Part shown: positions 23,793-32,987 of the stretch, piece by piece | Numbering within the stretch: the stretch's first letter is position 1 | Layout of the letters: the number at the start of each line of letters is the position of its first letter | Assembly (NCBI RefSeq): GCF_004297405.1 | Contig: NZ_SCVC01000006.1 | Coordinates: 860,815-924,814 of the forward strand | Source: Reyranella sp. | GTDB taxonomy: Bacteria > Pseudomonadota > Alphaproteobacteria > Reyranellales > Reyranellaceae | DNA: 64,000 nt | Direction: 5' to 3' | Made by a program: the position numbers and the translations under genes | Notes under the pieces: generated by a model | What the model saw: only the letters and a program-made list of their open reading frames with translations | The model's database searches: none | Told to the model about the DNA's origin: nothing

Positions 23793-25262
23793 CTAAAACA
23801 GCGGCTTCAGGCCGAAGCGGGACATGGCCTGCAGTTCGGGCGCAGTCTGACCCTGCGGCTTGGCGGAATCGGGCGACGCGCAGGGCAGGAACTGGCCCGA
23901 GCCGCGCTCGGCATTGAGTTTACCGTCTTCGACCACGACCCGGCCACGGCTCACGACGGTGATCGGCCAGCCCTTGAGCTGACGGCCTTCGTAAGGGCTG
24001 TAGCCGACATTGTCGTGCAGGTCCGCCCAGCGGACCGTGACGTCCTTGTCGGCGTCCCAGATGGCGAAGTCGGCGTCGGAGCCGACGGCGATCGTGCCCT
24101 TCTTCGGATAGAGGCCGTAGAGCTTGGCGTGGTTGGCCGAAGTCAACGCCACGAACTGCTGCAGGGTGATACGGCCCTTCTGCACGCCCTCGGAGAAAAG
24201 GATCGGCAACCGGATCTCCAGACCCGGCACGCCATTGGCCATCTCCTTGAAGGTGGTCTTGTCACCTTTGGGGATCTTGCCCTTTTCGTTGAACTGATAG
24301 GGCGCATGATCCGACGAGAAGGTCTGGAAGGTCCCATCCTTCAGTGCGGCCCACACGGCTTCCTGTGCTTCCGAATCGCGCGGCGGCGGGCTGCAGCACC
24401 ACATGGCGCCTTCGACACCGGGCTTGTCCATGTCGTCGGCAGTGAGCGCGATGTACTGCGGACAGGTCTCGCCGAAGATCTTCAGGCCCTTCTTCTGCGC
24501 CTGACGCAGCGTCTCGATCGCCTCGATCTCCGACATGTGCACCAGCAGCAGTGGCGCATCGACCAGCCGCGCCAGCGAGATCGCACGGTTGGTCGCCTCG
24601 GCTTCGGCGACTCGCGCATGGGCAATGGCATGGAACTTCGGCGCACCATGGCCCTGCTCGATCAGGTGATGCGCCAGCCACTGGATCATGTCGTGGTTCT
24701 CGGCGTGCACCATGACCAGCGCACCGTCCCGGCGGGCGAGCGCCAGGATGTCCAGGATCTGGTAGTCGCTGACCTTCATCGCATCGTAGGTCATGTAGAT
24801 CTTGAACGAGGTATAGCCGTCCCTGATCAGCGCCGGCAGCTCCTGCCCCAGCACCTGCTCCGTGGGATCGGTGACGATCAGATGGAAGGCGTAGTCGATC
24901 ACCGCCTTGGGCGTCGCGGCCTCATGATAGTCCTTCACCACCTGGCGCAGTGACATGCCGCGATGCTGGGCCGCGAAGGGAATCACGGTGGTGGTGCCGC
25001 CAAAAGCGGCGGAGACGGTGCCGGAGTAGAAATCGTCGGCGCACATGATGCCGAAGCCCGACTTCTGTTCGATGTGGCAATGGCTGTCGACGCCGCCCGG
25101 CAGGACGAATTTGCCGCCGGCATCGATCTCGCGCGTGCCTTTGCCCTTGATATCGGGACCGATCTCGACGACCTGCCCGCCCTTGACGGCGATGTCGCCC
25201 TCGGTCTGGCGTTCGGCGGTAACGATCTTGGCGTTGCGGACGATGAGGTCGAAGTCGGCCAT
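23793..25262 (-). CDS. hydA: D-hydantoinase / dihydropyrimidinase
   Basis: A 489-residue cyclic amidohydrolase. Metal ligands: H61 and H63 in VDSHCHIEQ, the carboxylated Lys K154 in TSFKIYMTYD, later His in MVHAENHD (about 190) and in LVHMSEIEA (about 245), and Asp in SSDHAPYQ (about 320). It opens hydantoin or dihydropyrimidine rings to N-carbamoyl amino acids. Followed 13 bases later by D-carbamoylase, preceded 4 bases upstream by the DapA-like gene, so it is central in the operon. Length is normal (about 460-490). Confidence 0.93.
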   Translation of the reverse strand: MADFDLIVRNAKIVTAERQTEGDIAVKGGQVVEIGPDIKGKGTREIDAGGKFVLPGGVDSHCHIEQKSGFGIMCADDFYSGTVSAAFGGTTTVIPFAAQHRGMSLRQVVKDYHEAATPKAVIDYAFHLIVTDPTEQVLGQELPALIRDGYTSFKIYMTYDAMKVSDYQILDILALARRDGALVMVHAENHDMIQWLAHHLIEQGHGAPKFHAIAHARVAEAEATNRAISLARLVDAPLLLVHMSEIEAIETLRQAQKKGLKIFGETCPQYIALTADDMDKPGVEGAMWCCSPPPRDSEAQEAVWAALKDGTFQTFSSDHAPYQFNEKGKIPKGDKTTFKEMANGVPGLEIRLPILFSEGVQKGRITLQQFVALTSANHAKLYGLYPKKGTIAVGSDADFAIWDADKDVTVRWADLHDNVGYSPYEGRQLKGWPITVVSRGRVVVEDGKLNAERGSGQFLPCASPDSAKPQGQTAPELQAMSRFGLKPLF

Positions 25263-25266
25263 GTCC

Positions 25267-26223
25267 CTACTCCGCCGCCTTGGGCAAACGGCCTGCGCTG
25301 GCCAATCGCCTTTCGAGGCGTGCGATCAAGGAGTCGAGTTCGGTCTTGTCGGTCGCGGTCAGCGACGAGCCGGGCGCACGCTGCTTCGGGCTCTTGATCG
25401 CGCCGCGGCGGAACAGGACTTCCTTGCGAAGCGCCAGGCCTATTGCCGGCTGCACCTCGTGGCGCACGAGCGGCAGATAAATGTCGAACAGATCCTCCGC
25501 CTCCTCGGGCTTGCCCTTGGCGAAGAGGTCGTAGACCTGCACCAGCATCTCCGGCCAGGCGAAGCCCGTCATGGCGCCGTCGGCGCCGCGCCGCATCTCC
25601 TGCGGATAGTAGATGCCGCCATTGCCGACCAGGATCGAAACGCGGCGGCGGCCCGGCTTCTTCTCGCCCTCGCGAATGCGGGTGAGCTTGGCGAGGCCGG
25701 GCGCATCCTCGTGCTTCAGCATGACGAGCTGCTTGAAGTCGTCGACCAGCCGCTCAAACACGTTGGCCGGCAGATAGACGCCGGTGGTTTGCGGATAGTC
25801 CTGGTAGACGACCGGAATGTCGGGACCCAGCGCCTGGAAGACCTGCGCATAGTAATTGTAGATGCCGTCGTCGCCCTTGAGGCCCGGCGGAGGTGCCACC
25901 ATCACGCCCGCGGCGCCCGCGATCATCGCCTCATGCGAGAGACGACGCACATTCTCGAGTCCGGCATGGCTCACGCCCACGATCACCTGGCGGCCCTGCG
26001 CGCGGCCGATCACGCGATTGACGACGGAGATCGATTCTTCGGCCGTGAGCTTGTGCGCCTCGCCCATCATGCCGAGCAGGGTGAATCCATGTACGCCGCA
26101 GCCCAAATAAAAATCGGTCAACGTATCGACGCTCTGCAAATCGAGCGCACCATCGTCGGTAAACGGCGTCGCCGCGATGATGAAAACGCCTTTTGCCTGC
26201 TCATTCAGCTTGTTTGACGACAT
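25267..26223 (-). CDS. DapA-family lyase (dihydrodipicolinate synthase / N-acetylneuraminate lyase fold)
   Basis: A 318-residue class I aldolase-fold protein. The Schiff-base Lys is K170 in LVMLKHEDAPG; the Tyr-site segment is VVYQDYPQTTGVYL (about 138-151); the substrate loop GMMGEAHKLT (about 51-60) stands where DapA has GTTGE. The altered loop and Y-Q-D-Y-P suggest it is not the housekeeping DapA but a lyase or hydratase for an oxo acid. It is the first gene of the operon with hydantoinase and carbamoylase (4-base gap). Substrate unknown; a role in the pathway's carbon skeleton is inference. Confidence 0.85.
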   Translation of the reverse strand: MSSNKLNEQAKGVFIIAATPFTDDGALDLQSVDTLTDFYLGCGVHGFTLLGMMGEAHKLTAEESISVVNRVIGRAQGRQVIVGVSHAGLENVRRLSHEAMIAGAAGVMVAPPPGLKGDDGIYNYYAQVFQALGPDIPVVYQDYPQTTGVYLPANVFERLVDDFKQLVMLKHEDAPGLAKLTRIREGEKKPGRRRVSILVGNGGIYYPQEMRRGADGAMTGFAWPEMLVQVYDLFAKGKPEEAEDLFDIYLPLVRHEVQPAIGLALRKEVLFRRGAIKSPKQRAPGSSLTATDKTELDSLIARLERRLASAGRLPKAAE

Positions 26224-26338
26224 GGTCGACGCTCCTCGGCGCGCTTCTTGCAGCGATCATGCCACCCGCGGGGCGCTTGTCGAGCATCGTCGGGTCGGCC
26301 AGTGTTCTTACCCGAAGAGAAGCAAGTTTCGGATAAAA

Positions 26339-27808
26339 ATGAACATGAAGACGACCAAGATCGCCGGCCTCGACCATATCGTTGCGTGGGACGAGGCCGA
26401 ACAGCGACACGTCTACCTCGAAGACGCCGATCTCGTGTTCAAGGGCAATGAGATCGCCCATGTCGGACCGGGTTACACGGGTCCGGTCGACACGACCATC
26501 GACGGCAACGGGATGATGGCGATCCCCGGCCTGGTGAACGTGCACAGCCATCCCTTCTCGGAGCCCGCCAACAAGGGGCTCACTGAGGAGTATGGCAGCG
26601 ACAAGCTCGGCCAAAGTTCGCTCTACGAATATCTCACCGTCTTCGGTCTCAATCCCGAGGATGCCGGCCCATCCTCGAAGGTTGCGGTGTCCGAGCTGCT
26701 GAAGAGCGGCGTCACGACCATCACCGACCTGTCGATGGCGCGCGACGGCTGGGTCGACGACCTCGCCTCGACCGGCATTCGCGCCGTCGTCTGCCCAATG
26801 ATGCGCCAGGGCGTCTGGTACACCAAGAACGGCTACACCGTTGAATATGCCTGGGACGAGAAGGCCGGCGAGAAGGCCTTCGAGACCTCGATGAAGACCC
26901 TCGACGCAGCGGCCAGGCATCCGAGCGGCCGCATCTCGGGCATGGTCGGCCCGGCGCAGATCGACACCTGCCGTGAAGGCTTCTTCAAGGAGGCGTTGCA
27001 GGAGGCGCGGCGGCGTGGCCTGCCGATGCAGACGCATGCCTGCCAGGCCGTCGTCGAGTTTCACGAGATGGTCCACCGCCACGGCAAGACGCCCATCGAG
27101 TGGCTCGATTCGATCGGCGTGCTCGGGCCCGATCTCATCATCGGCCACGGCATCTTCCTCAACGACCACCCGCAGATCCACTACCCGCATGCCAACGACT
27201 TCGAGCGCTTGCGCGATTCGGGAGCATCGGTCGCCCACTGCCCGACCGTGTTCGCCCGCCGCGGCATGGTGATGAACTCGATCGGCCGCTACATGAACGC
27301 GGGCATCACCGTCGGCATCGGCACCGATACCTTCCCGCACAACATGCTCGATGAGATCCGGCTGGTCTGTTACCTCGCCCGTGTCTTCACCATGAACTAC
27401 AAAATGGGCACGACGCGGCATGCCTTCGAAGCGGCCACAGTCGGCGGCGCCAAGATCCTGCGCCGGCCCGATCTCGGACGCCTGGCGCCGGGCTGCAAGG
27501 CCGACTTCTCGCTGGTCGACATGAGCCATCCCTACATGCAGCCGGCGCACGAGCCGGTCCGCAGCCTGATCTACTCGGCGAGCGACCGCGCCATCCGCCA
27601 CGTCTATGTCGACGGTGCGCAGGTCGTGCGTGACGGCAAGGTGCTGACGGTCGATGTCGAAGCCGCAACGGCCGGCCTGATCGAGGGCCAGCGCAAGCGG
27701 CTCGAAACGGTGAGCCAGCGCGATTGGGCCGGCCGCAGCGCCGAACAGCTCGCCCCGCCCGTCTACGGCACGCGCGAACGCTTGCCGCAGTCGCGTCCGG
27801 TGACGTGA
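26339..27808 (+). CDS. Amidohydrolase family protein (chlorohydrolase/deaminase-like)
   Basis: A 489-residue metal hydrolase. Metal site LVNVHSHPFSEP (about 64-75), a His in QTHACQAVVEFHE (about 231-243), a His in IIGHGIFLNDHP (about 267-278), Asp in GIGTDTFPHNMLDEI (about 328-342). Start ATG 26339; the upstream open frame to 26177 lies in the divergent promoter region. It is divergent from the DapA-hydantoinase operon across a 115-base gap, so possibly co-regulated. The branch includes atrazine/guanine/SAH deaminase relatives; substrate unassigned. Its 3' end is 18 bases from the convergent FNR-like gene. Confidence 0.88.
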   Translation: MNMKTTKIAGLDHIVAWDEAEQRHVYLEDADLVFKGNEIAHVGPGYTGPVDTTIDGNGMMAIPGLVNVHSHPFSEPANKGLTEEYGSDKLGQSSLYEYLTVFGLNPEDAGPSSKVAVSELLKSGVTTITDLSMARDGWVDDLASTGIRAVVCPMMRQGVWYTKNGYTVEYAWDEKAGEKAFETSMKTLDAAARHPSGRISGMVGPAQIDTCREGFFKEALQEARRRGLPMQTHACQAVVEFHEMVHRHGKTPIEWLDSIGVLGPDLIIGHGIFLNDHPQIHYPHANDFERLRDSGASVAHCPTVFARRGMVMNSIGRYMNAGITVGIGTDTFPHNMLDEIRLVCYLARVFTMNYKMGTTRHAFEAATVGGAKILRRPDLGRLAPGCKADFSLVDMSHPYMQPAHEPVRSLIYSASDRAIRHVYVDGAQVVRDGKVLTVDVEAATAGLIEGQRKRLETVSQRDWAGRSAEQLAPPVYGTRERLPQSRPVT

Positions 27809-27826
27809 CGTCGACGAAGGTTGGCG

Positions 27827-28849
27827 TTAGGCGTCGGGCACGCCCGAGGTCGTCGAATACTCGAAGTGCAGCGGCGTCTCGGGATGGATCAGCGCATAGG
27901 CCGAGCGTGCCGCAATGGCGGCCTCGGAGAAGCCCGTCAGGATCAGCTTCAGCTTGCCAGGATAAGTGACGACGTCACCGACCGCGAAGATGCCGGCCTT
28001 GCTGGTGGCCGAGGTCGAGGGGTCGATCTCGATCTGGTTGCGCTCCAGCGCCAGGCCCCATTCCGCGATCGGCCCCAGCGACATCGAGAGGCCAAAGAAC
28101 GGCAACAGCACGTCAGCCGCGATCTTCTTCGTGGCGCCATCGAGCGTCGACACGACCACCGAGGAGAGATGTCCAGCGGTCCCTTCCAGACCATGGAGCT
28201 GATACGGCACGACGAGGTCGATCTTGCCGGCCTGGGCCAGTGCCTTCAGACGCGCCTCGCTCTCGGGGGCGGCGCGGAACCGGTCGCGGCGATGGACCAC
28301 CGTCACGCGGCTCGCGACCTCGGACAGCGACAACGCCCAGTCGACCGCCGTGTCGCCGCCGCCCGCAATCACCACCTTGCGGCCACTGAAGGTCTCGCGG
28401 TGCGTCACATAGTAGAAGACGCTCTTGCCTTCGTAGGCTTCGATGCCCTCCAGCGGCGGACGGTTGGGGCCGAAGGCGCCGACACCGGCGGCGATGATCA
28501 CCGCCTTGGTCTGCAGCACGGTGCCCTTCGAGGTTGTCACCCGCCAGAAGCCGCCGGTCAGCGGCTCGAGCGCCTGGACCTGCTGGCCAAGATGGTAGAC
28601 CGGCCGAAAGGGCGATGCCTGCGCCTTCAGGCGGACGATCAGCTCCGCCGCCTCGATACGCGGAAAACCCGGAATGTCGTAGATCGGTTTTTCAGGATAG
28701 AGCGCCGTGCACTGCCCGCCGGCATCGTCGAGCACGTCGACGACATGGCAGTTGAGGCGAACCATGCCGCATTCGAACACGGTGAAGAGGCCCACGGGCC
28801 CCGCGCCTATGATGACGACGTCGGTTTGGTGCGTATGTCCGTTGGCCAT
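27827..28849 (-). CDS. Ferredoxin/flavodoxin-NADP+ reductase, thioredoxin-reductase-like type
   Basis: A 340-residue FAD protein. FAD site VVIIGAGPVGLFTVFECG (about 10-27), NADP site VVIAGGGDTAVDWALSL (about 160-176), second FAD site GIFAVGDVVTYPGKLKLILTGFSEA (about 286-310). The redox CxxC of thioredoxin reductase is absent, replaced by a GGDTAVDW-type stretch, which identifies the plant-type-unrelated FNR found in Bacillus, Rhodopseudomonas and relatives. It reduces ferredoxin or flavodoxin with NADPH or the reverse. Start ATG 28849. It may supply electrons to Rieske or Fe-S proteins; no direct evidence. Confidence 0.9.
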   Translation of the reverse strand: MANGHTHQTDVVIIGAGPVGLFTVFECGMVRLNCHVVDVLDDAGGQCTALYPEKPIYDIPGFPRIEAAELIVRLKAQASPFRPVYHLGQQVQALEPLTGGFWRVTTSKGTVLQTKAVIIAAGVGAFGPNRPPLEGIEAYEGKSVFYYVTHRETFSGRKVVIAGGGDTAVDWALSLSEVASRVTVVHRRDRFRAAPESEARLKALAQAGKIDLVVPYQLHGLEGTAGHLSSVVVSTLDGATKKIAADVLLPFFGLSMSLGPIAEWGLALERNQIEIDPSTSATSKAGIFAVGDVVTYPGKLKLILTGFSEAAIAARSAYALIHPETPLHFEYSTTSGVPDA

Positions 28850-28874
28850 GGTCCTAAACTGGCGCAGGCAGCGC

Positions 28875-28912
28875 GCAAATGAAAGGCCCCCGGCCATGAT
28901 GGACCGGGGGCC
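28875..28912 (-). terminator. Rho-independent terminator after tRNA-Met
   Basis: GGCCCCCGG (28885-28893) and CCGGGGGCC (28904-28912) form a perfect 9-bp stem with a 10-base loop. On the minus strand the stem is followed by TTTCATTT (28877-28884). It starts 6 bases past the encoded CCA of the tRNA, so it ends that transcript. Confidence 0.8.
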
Positions 28913-28918
28913 AGAATT

Positions 28919-28995
28919 TGGTAGCTGGGGGCGGACTTGAACCGCCGACCCCGGCATTATGAGTGCCGTGCTCTAACCAGCTGAGCTACCCAGCC
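28919..28995 (-). tRNA. tRNA-Met (CAT), elongator
   Basis: A 77-base minus-strand cloverleaf. Acceptor GGCTGGG (28995-28989) pairs with CCCAGCT (28929-28923, one G-U at the end). D arm GCTC/GAGC. Anticodon stem CGGCA/TGCCG with loop CTCATAA gives anticodon CAT. The T arm is GGCGG TTCAAGT CCGCC, and 3' ACCA is encoded. The CACTCATAATG...GGGGTC core matches bacterial elongator tRNA-Met rather than initiator or tRNA-Ile(CAT). Flanked by its own promoter and terminator. Confidence 0.94.
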
Positions 28996-29007
28996 ATGGG
29001 TGCGCGC

Positions 29008-29036
29008 TTTTATGCGGCCCCGCGGCGGCCTGTCAA
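29008..29036 (-). promoter_or_regulatory. Sigma-70 promoter of tRNA-Met
   Basis: On the minus strand TTGACA (29036-29031), 17 bases, then ATAAAA (29013-29008). The predicted start is about 6-8 bases before the tRNA 5' end (28995), with a G/C-rich discriminator. The -35 is a perfect consensus and the spacing is ideal. Confidence 0.75.
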
Positions 29037-29063
29037 GAAAGCCAGAACCGGCCTTTCGTGCGG

Positions 29064-30335
29064 TTATTGTCCCGCGGTAACTGCAGTGCCATCGAAGCGA
29101 TCCACAGGCTGGCCGAGAAAGCTCAGGATCGTCGGGGCGATATCGACCAGGCTGGTCGTGCGCTCGATCCTGCCCTGGCCAAAATCGGGATGAACGAGCA
29201 CCAGGAAGGGTCGCGTTTCCTGCGGTCCCAATCCGCCATGATGACCGCAGCCGATCTCCGGCGGGCCTTCGCCGTCCTCGACCAGCCAGCGTGTTCCGGC
29301 AACGCCGTAGCCGTTGCGCTCATCGTGGCGTGCCGTGTCGACGGCCGCGAACAGCATCTTCCCCGAGAGGCCCGTGGCCGCCAGCATCTCGCCAGTCAGG
29401 ATCGCGCCGACCCACGGCTCGTGCCGCATGTGCGGGAACACTCCTTCGAGCGCAGGCCTCGCCTTCTCCGTTGCGTAGATCAAGGCGCTGGTGCCCTGCG
29501 AGGCAACGGCGATCCGGCCGTGCCGCAGCTCGGCCTCCAGACCGTTTTCCGACAGCCATCGAGCGATGTGAATCGAGCGACCGACCGTCTCGTGCCCATG
29601 ATCCGATCCGACCACCACCAATGTGTCGAAACGATCCTCGTGCGCCCTCACCGCGTCGAGGACTTCCCTCACCAGCCCATCCGTCACCTTGAGGGCCTGC
29701 AGGTGCTCGGGCGAACCCAGCGGCTCGTGATGCAGCGTGAGATCGGGATTGGCGAGCCACAGGACGCTCAGCGCATGTTCATCCGACGGCACGATCTCGG
29801 CGCAGAAGCGCCGCGCCATCTCGATGTCACCGGCGAGATCGTGAGTGACCGCCAGATGCGCCGCTCCTGTAAGTGCCGCACCACCGGGACCGAAGGAACC
29901 GGCGCGATGCAGCACGGTCCCGAAATGATCCGGATCGAGGAAGTAGGCAGCCCCCGGAGAAACATTCGAATAGGCCACCTGCCCGCCGCACGAGGCCAGC
30001 CGTTCGGCGAGCGTTGGCACGCGCAAGGTCTGGCCCGTGACCTGCCGCATGGTCTGCCGGAAGGACGGCGCCCCGACATTGTGCACGGTGAGGCGGCCGT
30101 CCTCGAACAGCGCCATCTGGTTGCCTTCGAGGCCGTGGCGCGCCGGATGGCAGCCCGTCGCGATGGACGCCGCCGAGACGCGCGTTACCGACGGGAAGAC
30201 CGCGCGATGATCGCTGGCGCTGCGATGGCCGGCCTGCAGGGCCGCCAACGTGGGCGTCCGTTCCGCATTGATCCATTCTGCGCCGAGGCCATCGCAGACG
30301 ATCAGGATGGCCCGGCGGCGACGCGATGAAGTCAT
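29064..30335 (-). CDS. Alkaline phosphatase superfamily / type I phosphodiesterase-nucleotide pyrophosphatase-like protein
   Basis: A 423-residue protein. N-terminal ILIVCDGLGAEWI (D of the metal site, about 10-22), then FPSVTRVSAASIATGCHPARHGLEGN (about 46-71), where the nucleophile Thr/Ser and the G-x-x-P-x-x-HG segment sit. Later VVVGSDHGHETVGRS (about 240-255) gives Asp-His metal ligands, and GCGHHGGLGPQETRPFLVLV (about 370) the last His. The family hydrolyses phosphodiesters, phosphonates or sulphate esters in a two-metal site; no signal peptide is seen, so probably cytoplasmic. Substrate unknown. Confidence 0.85.
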   Translation of the reverse strand: MTSSRRRRAILIVCDGLGAEWINAERTPTLAALQAGHRSASDHRAVFPSVTRVSAASIATGCHPARHGLEGNQMALFEDGRLTVHNVGAPSFRQTMRQVTGQTLRVPTLAERLASCGGQVAYSNVSPGAAYFLDPDHFGTVLHRAGSFGPGGAALTGAAHLAVTHDLAGDIEMARRFCAEIVPSDEHALSVLWLANPDLTLHHEPLGSPEHLQALKVTDGLVREVLDAVRAHEDRFDTLVVVGSDHGHETVGRSIHIARWLSENGLEAELRHGRIAVASQGTSALIYATEKARPALEGVFPHMRHEPWVGAILTGEMLAATGLSGKMLFAAVDTARHDERNGYGVAGTRWLVEDGEGPPEIGCGHHGGLGPQETRPFLVLVHPDFGQGRIERTTSLVDIAPTILSFLGQPVDRFDGTAVTAGQ

Positions 30336-30372
30336 GCCGACATGATAGGCAATGCCACGTCCGGGGCCATCG

Positions 30373-31380
30373 TCATTCCGCCTGTATGCCGGCTTCCGAA
30401 ACGATCTTGTCGCTCTTCGCCACTTCCTCGCGCACGAACTGCCGGAACTGCTCGGGTGTCGAGCCTGCCGGAACAGCGCCTTGGTCGCGCAGGGCCGCCT
30501 GGACGTCGCTGGCGGCCAGCGCTGCGATCAGCCCGTCATGCAGGCGATCCACGATCTCCTTCGGCGTTCCCTTCGGCACGGCAACACCCACCCAGGTGTT
30601 GAACTCGTAGCCAGGGAAGCCGAGCTCGGCCATCGTCGGAACGTCGGGCAAGGGTTCCGACCGCTTCGACGACGTCACGGCAAGTGCGCGCAGCTTGCCC
30701 GACCTGACGAGAGGAACCGCCGGCGGCACGCTGCTCACCGCCATGTTGAGATGGCCGCCCACAGCGTCCTGCACCAGCGGTCCCGAGCCTTTGTAGGGAA
30801 CATGAAGGAGCTTCGCCTTGGCCATGGACGAGAGCAGTTCGGCGGCCAGATGCTGAGGGCTGCCGCTGCCGATGGAGCCGTAGCTGACGGTGCCCGGCTT
30901 GGCCCGCGCCGTTTCGATGAGTTCACCGAGCGATTGCGACGTCGCGGCCGGCGCAACGAAAACAAGCGGGAACGTCGCCAGCAGGCTGACCGGTTCGAAA
31001 TCGGTCCGCGGATCGTAGGTCATGTTCTTGAAGAGGCTGGCGTTGATCGCCATCTCGCTCGCCGCACCGAACAGGACCGTGTAGCCGTCCGGCGCGCTCT
31101 TCGCGACGCTCGCCGCGCCGATCATGCCGGTGGCGCCCGGCTTGTTCTCGATGACGACGGATTGCCCCAGGAATTCCGAGAGTCTCTGAGCCATCGCCCG
31201 CCCGGTAATGTCCGTGCCGCCGCCGGGCGGATACGGAATGACTAGCTTGACCGGCTTGGTGGGATAGGACGCCGGCTGCGCCATCGCGAGAGACGGTGCC
31301 GCGCCGAGAGCTAAGAGGCCGGTTGCGATACGGAGCTGTTGGCGCCGTGTGAGGAGGCGGTGGGATCGATCATCGTGCAT
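30373..31380 (-). CDS. Bug/TctC-family periplasmic solute-binding receptor
   Basis: A 335-residue receptor. The N-terminus LLTRRQQLRIATGLLALGAAPSLAMAQ is a signal with a twin-Arg-like pair. Hallmarks: YPTKPVKLVIPYPPGGGTDITGR, VVIENKPGATGMIGA, SAPDGYTVLFG, LLHVPYKGSGP and LPDVPTMAELGFPGYEFNTW. No transporter membrane genes adjoin it. Predicted to bind a small carboxylate; ligand unknown. Confidence 0.92.
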   Translation of the reverse strand: MHDDRSHRLLTRRQQLRIATGLLALGAAPSLAMAQPASYPTKPVKLVIPYPPGGGTDITGRAMAQRLSEFLGQSVVIENKPGATGMIGAASVAKSAPDGYTVLFGAASEMAINASLFKNMTYDPRTDFEPVSLLATFPLVFVAPAATSQSLGELIETARAKPGTVSYGSIGSGSPQHLAAELLSSMAKAKLLHVPYKGSGPLVQDAVGGHLNMAVSSVPPAVPLVRSGKLRALAVTSSKRSEPLPDVPTMAELGFPGYEFNTWVGVAVPKGTPKEIVDRLHDGLIAALAASDVQAALRDQGAVPAGSTPEQFRQFVREEVAKSDKIVSEAGIQAE

Positions 31381-31431
31381 CCGGGCCTTATCGGAGCGGC
31401 CCGTGACGCGGCAATGACAACCGCCTGTGAC

Positions 31432-31797
31432 CTATTTTTCCTGCATCGAACGCGCGTCCCACAGACGCACGATGTAGCCGTCGGGATCGTGCAGCTCCGC
31501 GCCGTATCCCCAGAAGACCTTCTGCGGGCCGTGCGCGAAAGCAACACCCCGCTTCGACCATTCGGCATGCGTTGCATCGACGTCGTCGACCTGGAACCAG
31601 AGCGCAGTGCCGTTCGCTGCAACAGGCGATCCCGATTCCTGCAGGAAGATCGCAAAGCCTTCGCCGTCCTGAAGAGCGACTGTCCGCCGATCGGGGACTT
31701 CGAATTCGACCTTGAGACCAAGTGTCGACATGTACCAGGTGCGTGACCGGTCGAGATTGCTGACCGGAAGGTTGAGATGATCGAACTTCATCATCAC
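31432..31797 (-). CDS. VOC (glyoxalase/bleomycin resistance) family protein
   Basis: A 121-residue protein with one vicinal-oxygen-chelate unit made of two beta-alpha-beta-beta-beta modules: [20 protein letters not shown] at the start and [20 protein letters not shown] in the second half, ending [12 protein letters not shown] where the metal Glu would normally be (replaced by an Arg-Leu-Trp-Asp context). It overlaps the mnmA stop by 4 bases (ATGA), so it is the downstream partner in an mnmA transcript. Function unknown. Confidence 0.85.
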   Translation of the reverse strand: MMMKFDHLNLPVSNLDRSRTWYMSTLGLKVEFEVPDRRTVALQDGEGFAIFLQESGSPVAANGTALWFQVDDVDATHAEWSKRGVAFAHGPQKVFWGYGAELHDPDGYIVRLWDARSMQEK

Positions 31798-32921
31798 TCG
31801 AACCTCTTGATGAAACCTCCTCCCAACACGCGGCTGCCGGTGGCGGCATCGTAGACCACACAGGCCTGGCCGGGAGACACGCCGATCTCGGGGTCGGCAA
31901 AGCGCACGATGGCGCCTGCCTCTGTCAGCTCGACGGTGGCCGGTCGCAACGTCTGGCTGGATCGAACGCGGACCTGCACGTCCAATGCTCCCGAGGTCAC
32001 GGGACCAATCCAGTTCACGTCGTAGAGCGCGATCTCGTCTCGCCCGAGCGCACTGCGTGGACCGACCACGACGCGTCGCGTCGCGGGCTCCAGCCGCACG
32101 ACATAGAGCGGATCGTTGTCGGTACCCTCGCGGCCACCCAGCGCCAGGCCGCGACGCTGCCCGACGGTGAACCGCACGATGCCTTCGTGGCGGCCCACCA
32201 CCCTGCCCGCCATGTCGACGATCTCGCCGGGCTCGACCGCCTCGGGCCGGAGTTTCTGGACGACCGAGGCATAGTCACCGTTCGGCACGAAACAGATGTC
32301 TTGGCTGTCGGGCTTGTCGGCGACGGCGAGGTCGAAGCGCTCGGCCAAGGCGCGCGTCTCGCTCTTGGGCAGGTCGCCCAGGGGGAAGCGCAGGAAGTCG
32401 AGCTGCTCGCGCGTCGTGCCGAACAGGAAATAGCTCTGGTCGCGCGCCGGATCGGCACCACGGTGCAGCTCCGGCCCGGCCTCACCTGCGACGCGTCGTA
32501 CATAGTGACCGGTCGCCAGCGCCTCGGCGCCGAGCTCGCGCGCCGTCTTCAGGAGGTCGCGGAACTTCACCGTTCGATTGCAGGCGATGCACGGCACCGG
32601 CGTCTCGCCACGGGCATAGGCGTCGGCGAAGGACTCCATCACCTCGTTGCGGAAGCGGCTTTCGTAATCGAGCACGTAGTGAGGCATGCCCAGCCGGTCG
32701 GCGACCTGGCGGGCATCGCGGATATCCTGGCCGGCGCAGCAGGCCCCCGCCTTCCCGACCGCCACGCCATGGTCGTAAAGCTGCAGGGTGACTCCCACAA
32801 CATCATAGCCCTGATCCTTCAGCAGCGCCGCCGTGACCGACGAATCGACGCCGCCCGACATCGCGACCACCACGCGGGTGTCGCCGGGCGCCTTGTCGAG
32901 ACCGAGGGAATTGCGGGCCAT
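31794..32921 (-). CDS. mnmA: tRNA 2-thiouridine(34) synthase MnmA
   Basis: A 375-residue tRNA thiolase. PP-loop AMSGGVDSS (20-28) adenylates U34 of tRNA-Lys/Glu/Gln. Catalytic cysteines C114 ([10 protein letters not shown]) and C210 ([12 protein letters not shown]). TGHY and QSYFLFG landmarks are present. Sulphur comes from IscS-type desulfurase, encoded about 6 kb away in the isc operon. Start ATG 32921; a longer open frame to 33263 is antisense to the divergent gene. Coupled with the VOC gene by overlap. Confidence 0.95.
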   Translation of the reverse strand: MARNSLGLDKAPGDTRVVVAMSGGVDSSVTAALLKDQGYDVVGVTLQLYDHGVAVGKAGACCAGQDIRDARQVADRLGMPHYVLDYESRFRNEVMESFADAYARGETPVPCIACNRTVKFRDLLKTARELGAEALATGHYVRRVAGEAGPELHRGADPARDQSYFLFGTTREQLDFLRFPLGDLPKSETRALAERFDLAVADKPDSQDICFVPNGDYASVVQKLRPEAVEPGEIVDMAGRVVGRHEGIVRFTVGQRRGLALGGREGTDNDPLYVVRLEPATRRVVVGPRSALGRDEIALYDVNWIGPVTSGALDVQVRVRSSQTLRPATVELTEAGAIVRFADPEIGVSPGQACVVYDAATGSRVLGGGFIKRFE

Positions 32922-32987
32922 AACGGGGCCTATATAGGCCCGCCGAAACGGCAACAACAGGGCCCGGTGACGCGTTACCGTCGACCT

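Noticed and set aside
28919..28995. tRNA-Met as an integration site of a mobile element
   Set aside because: No integrase, no second copy of the tRNA 3' end and no change in gene style was seen on either side.
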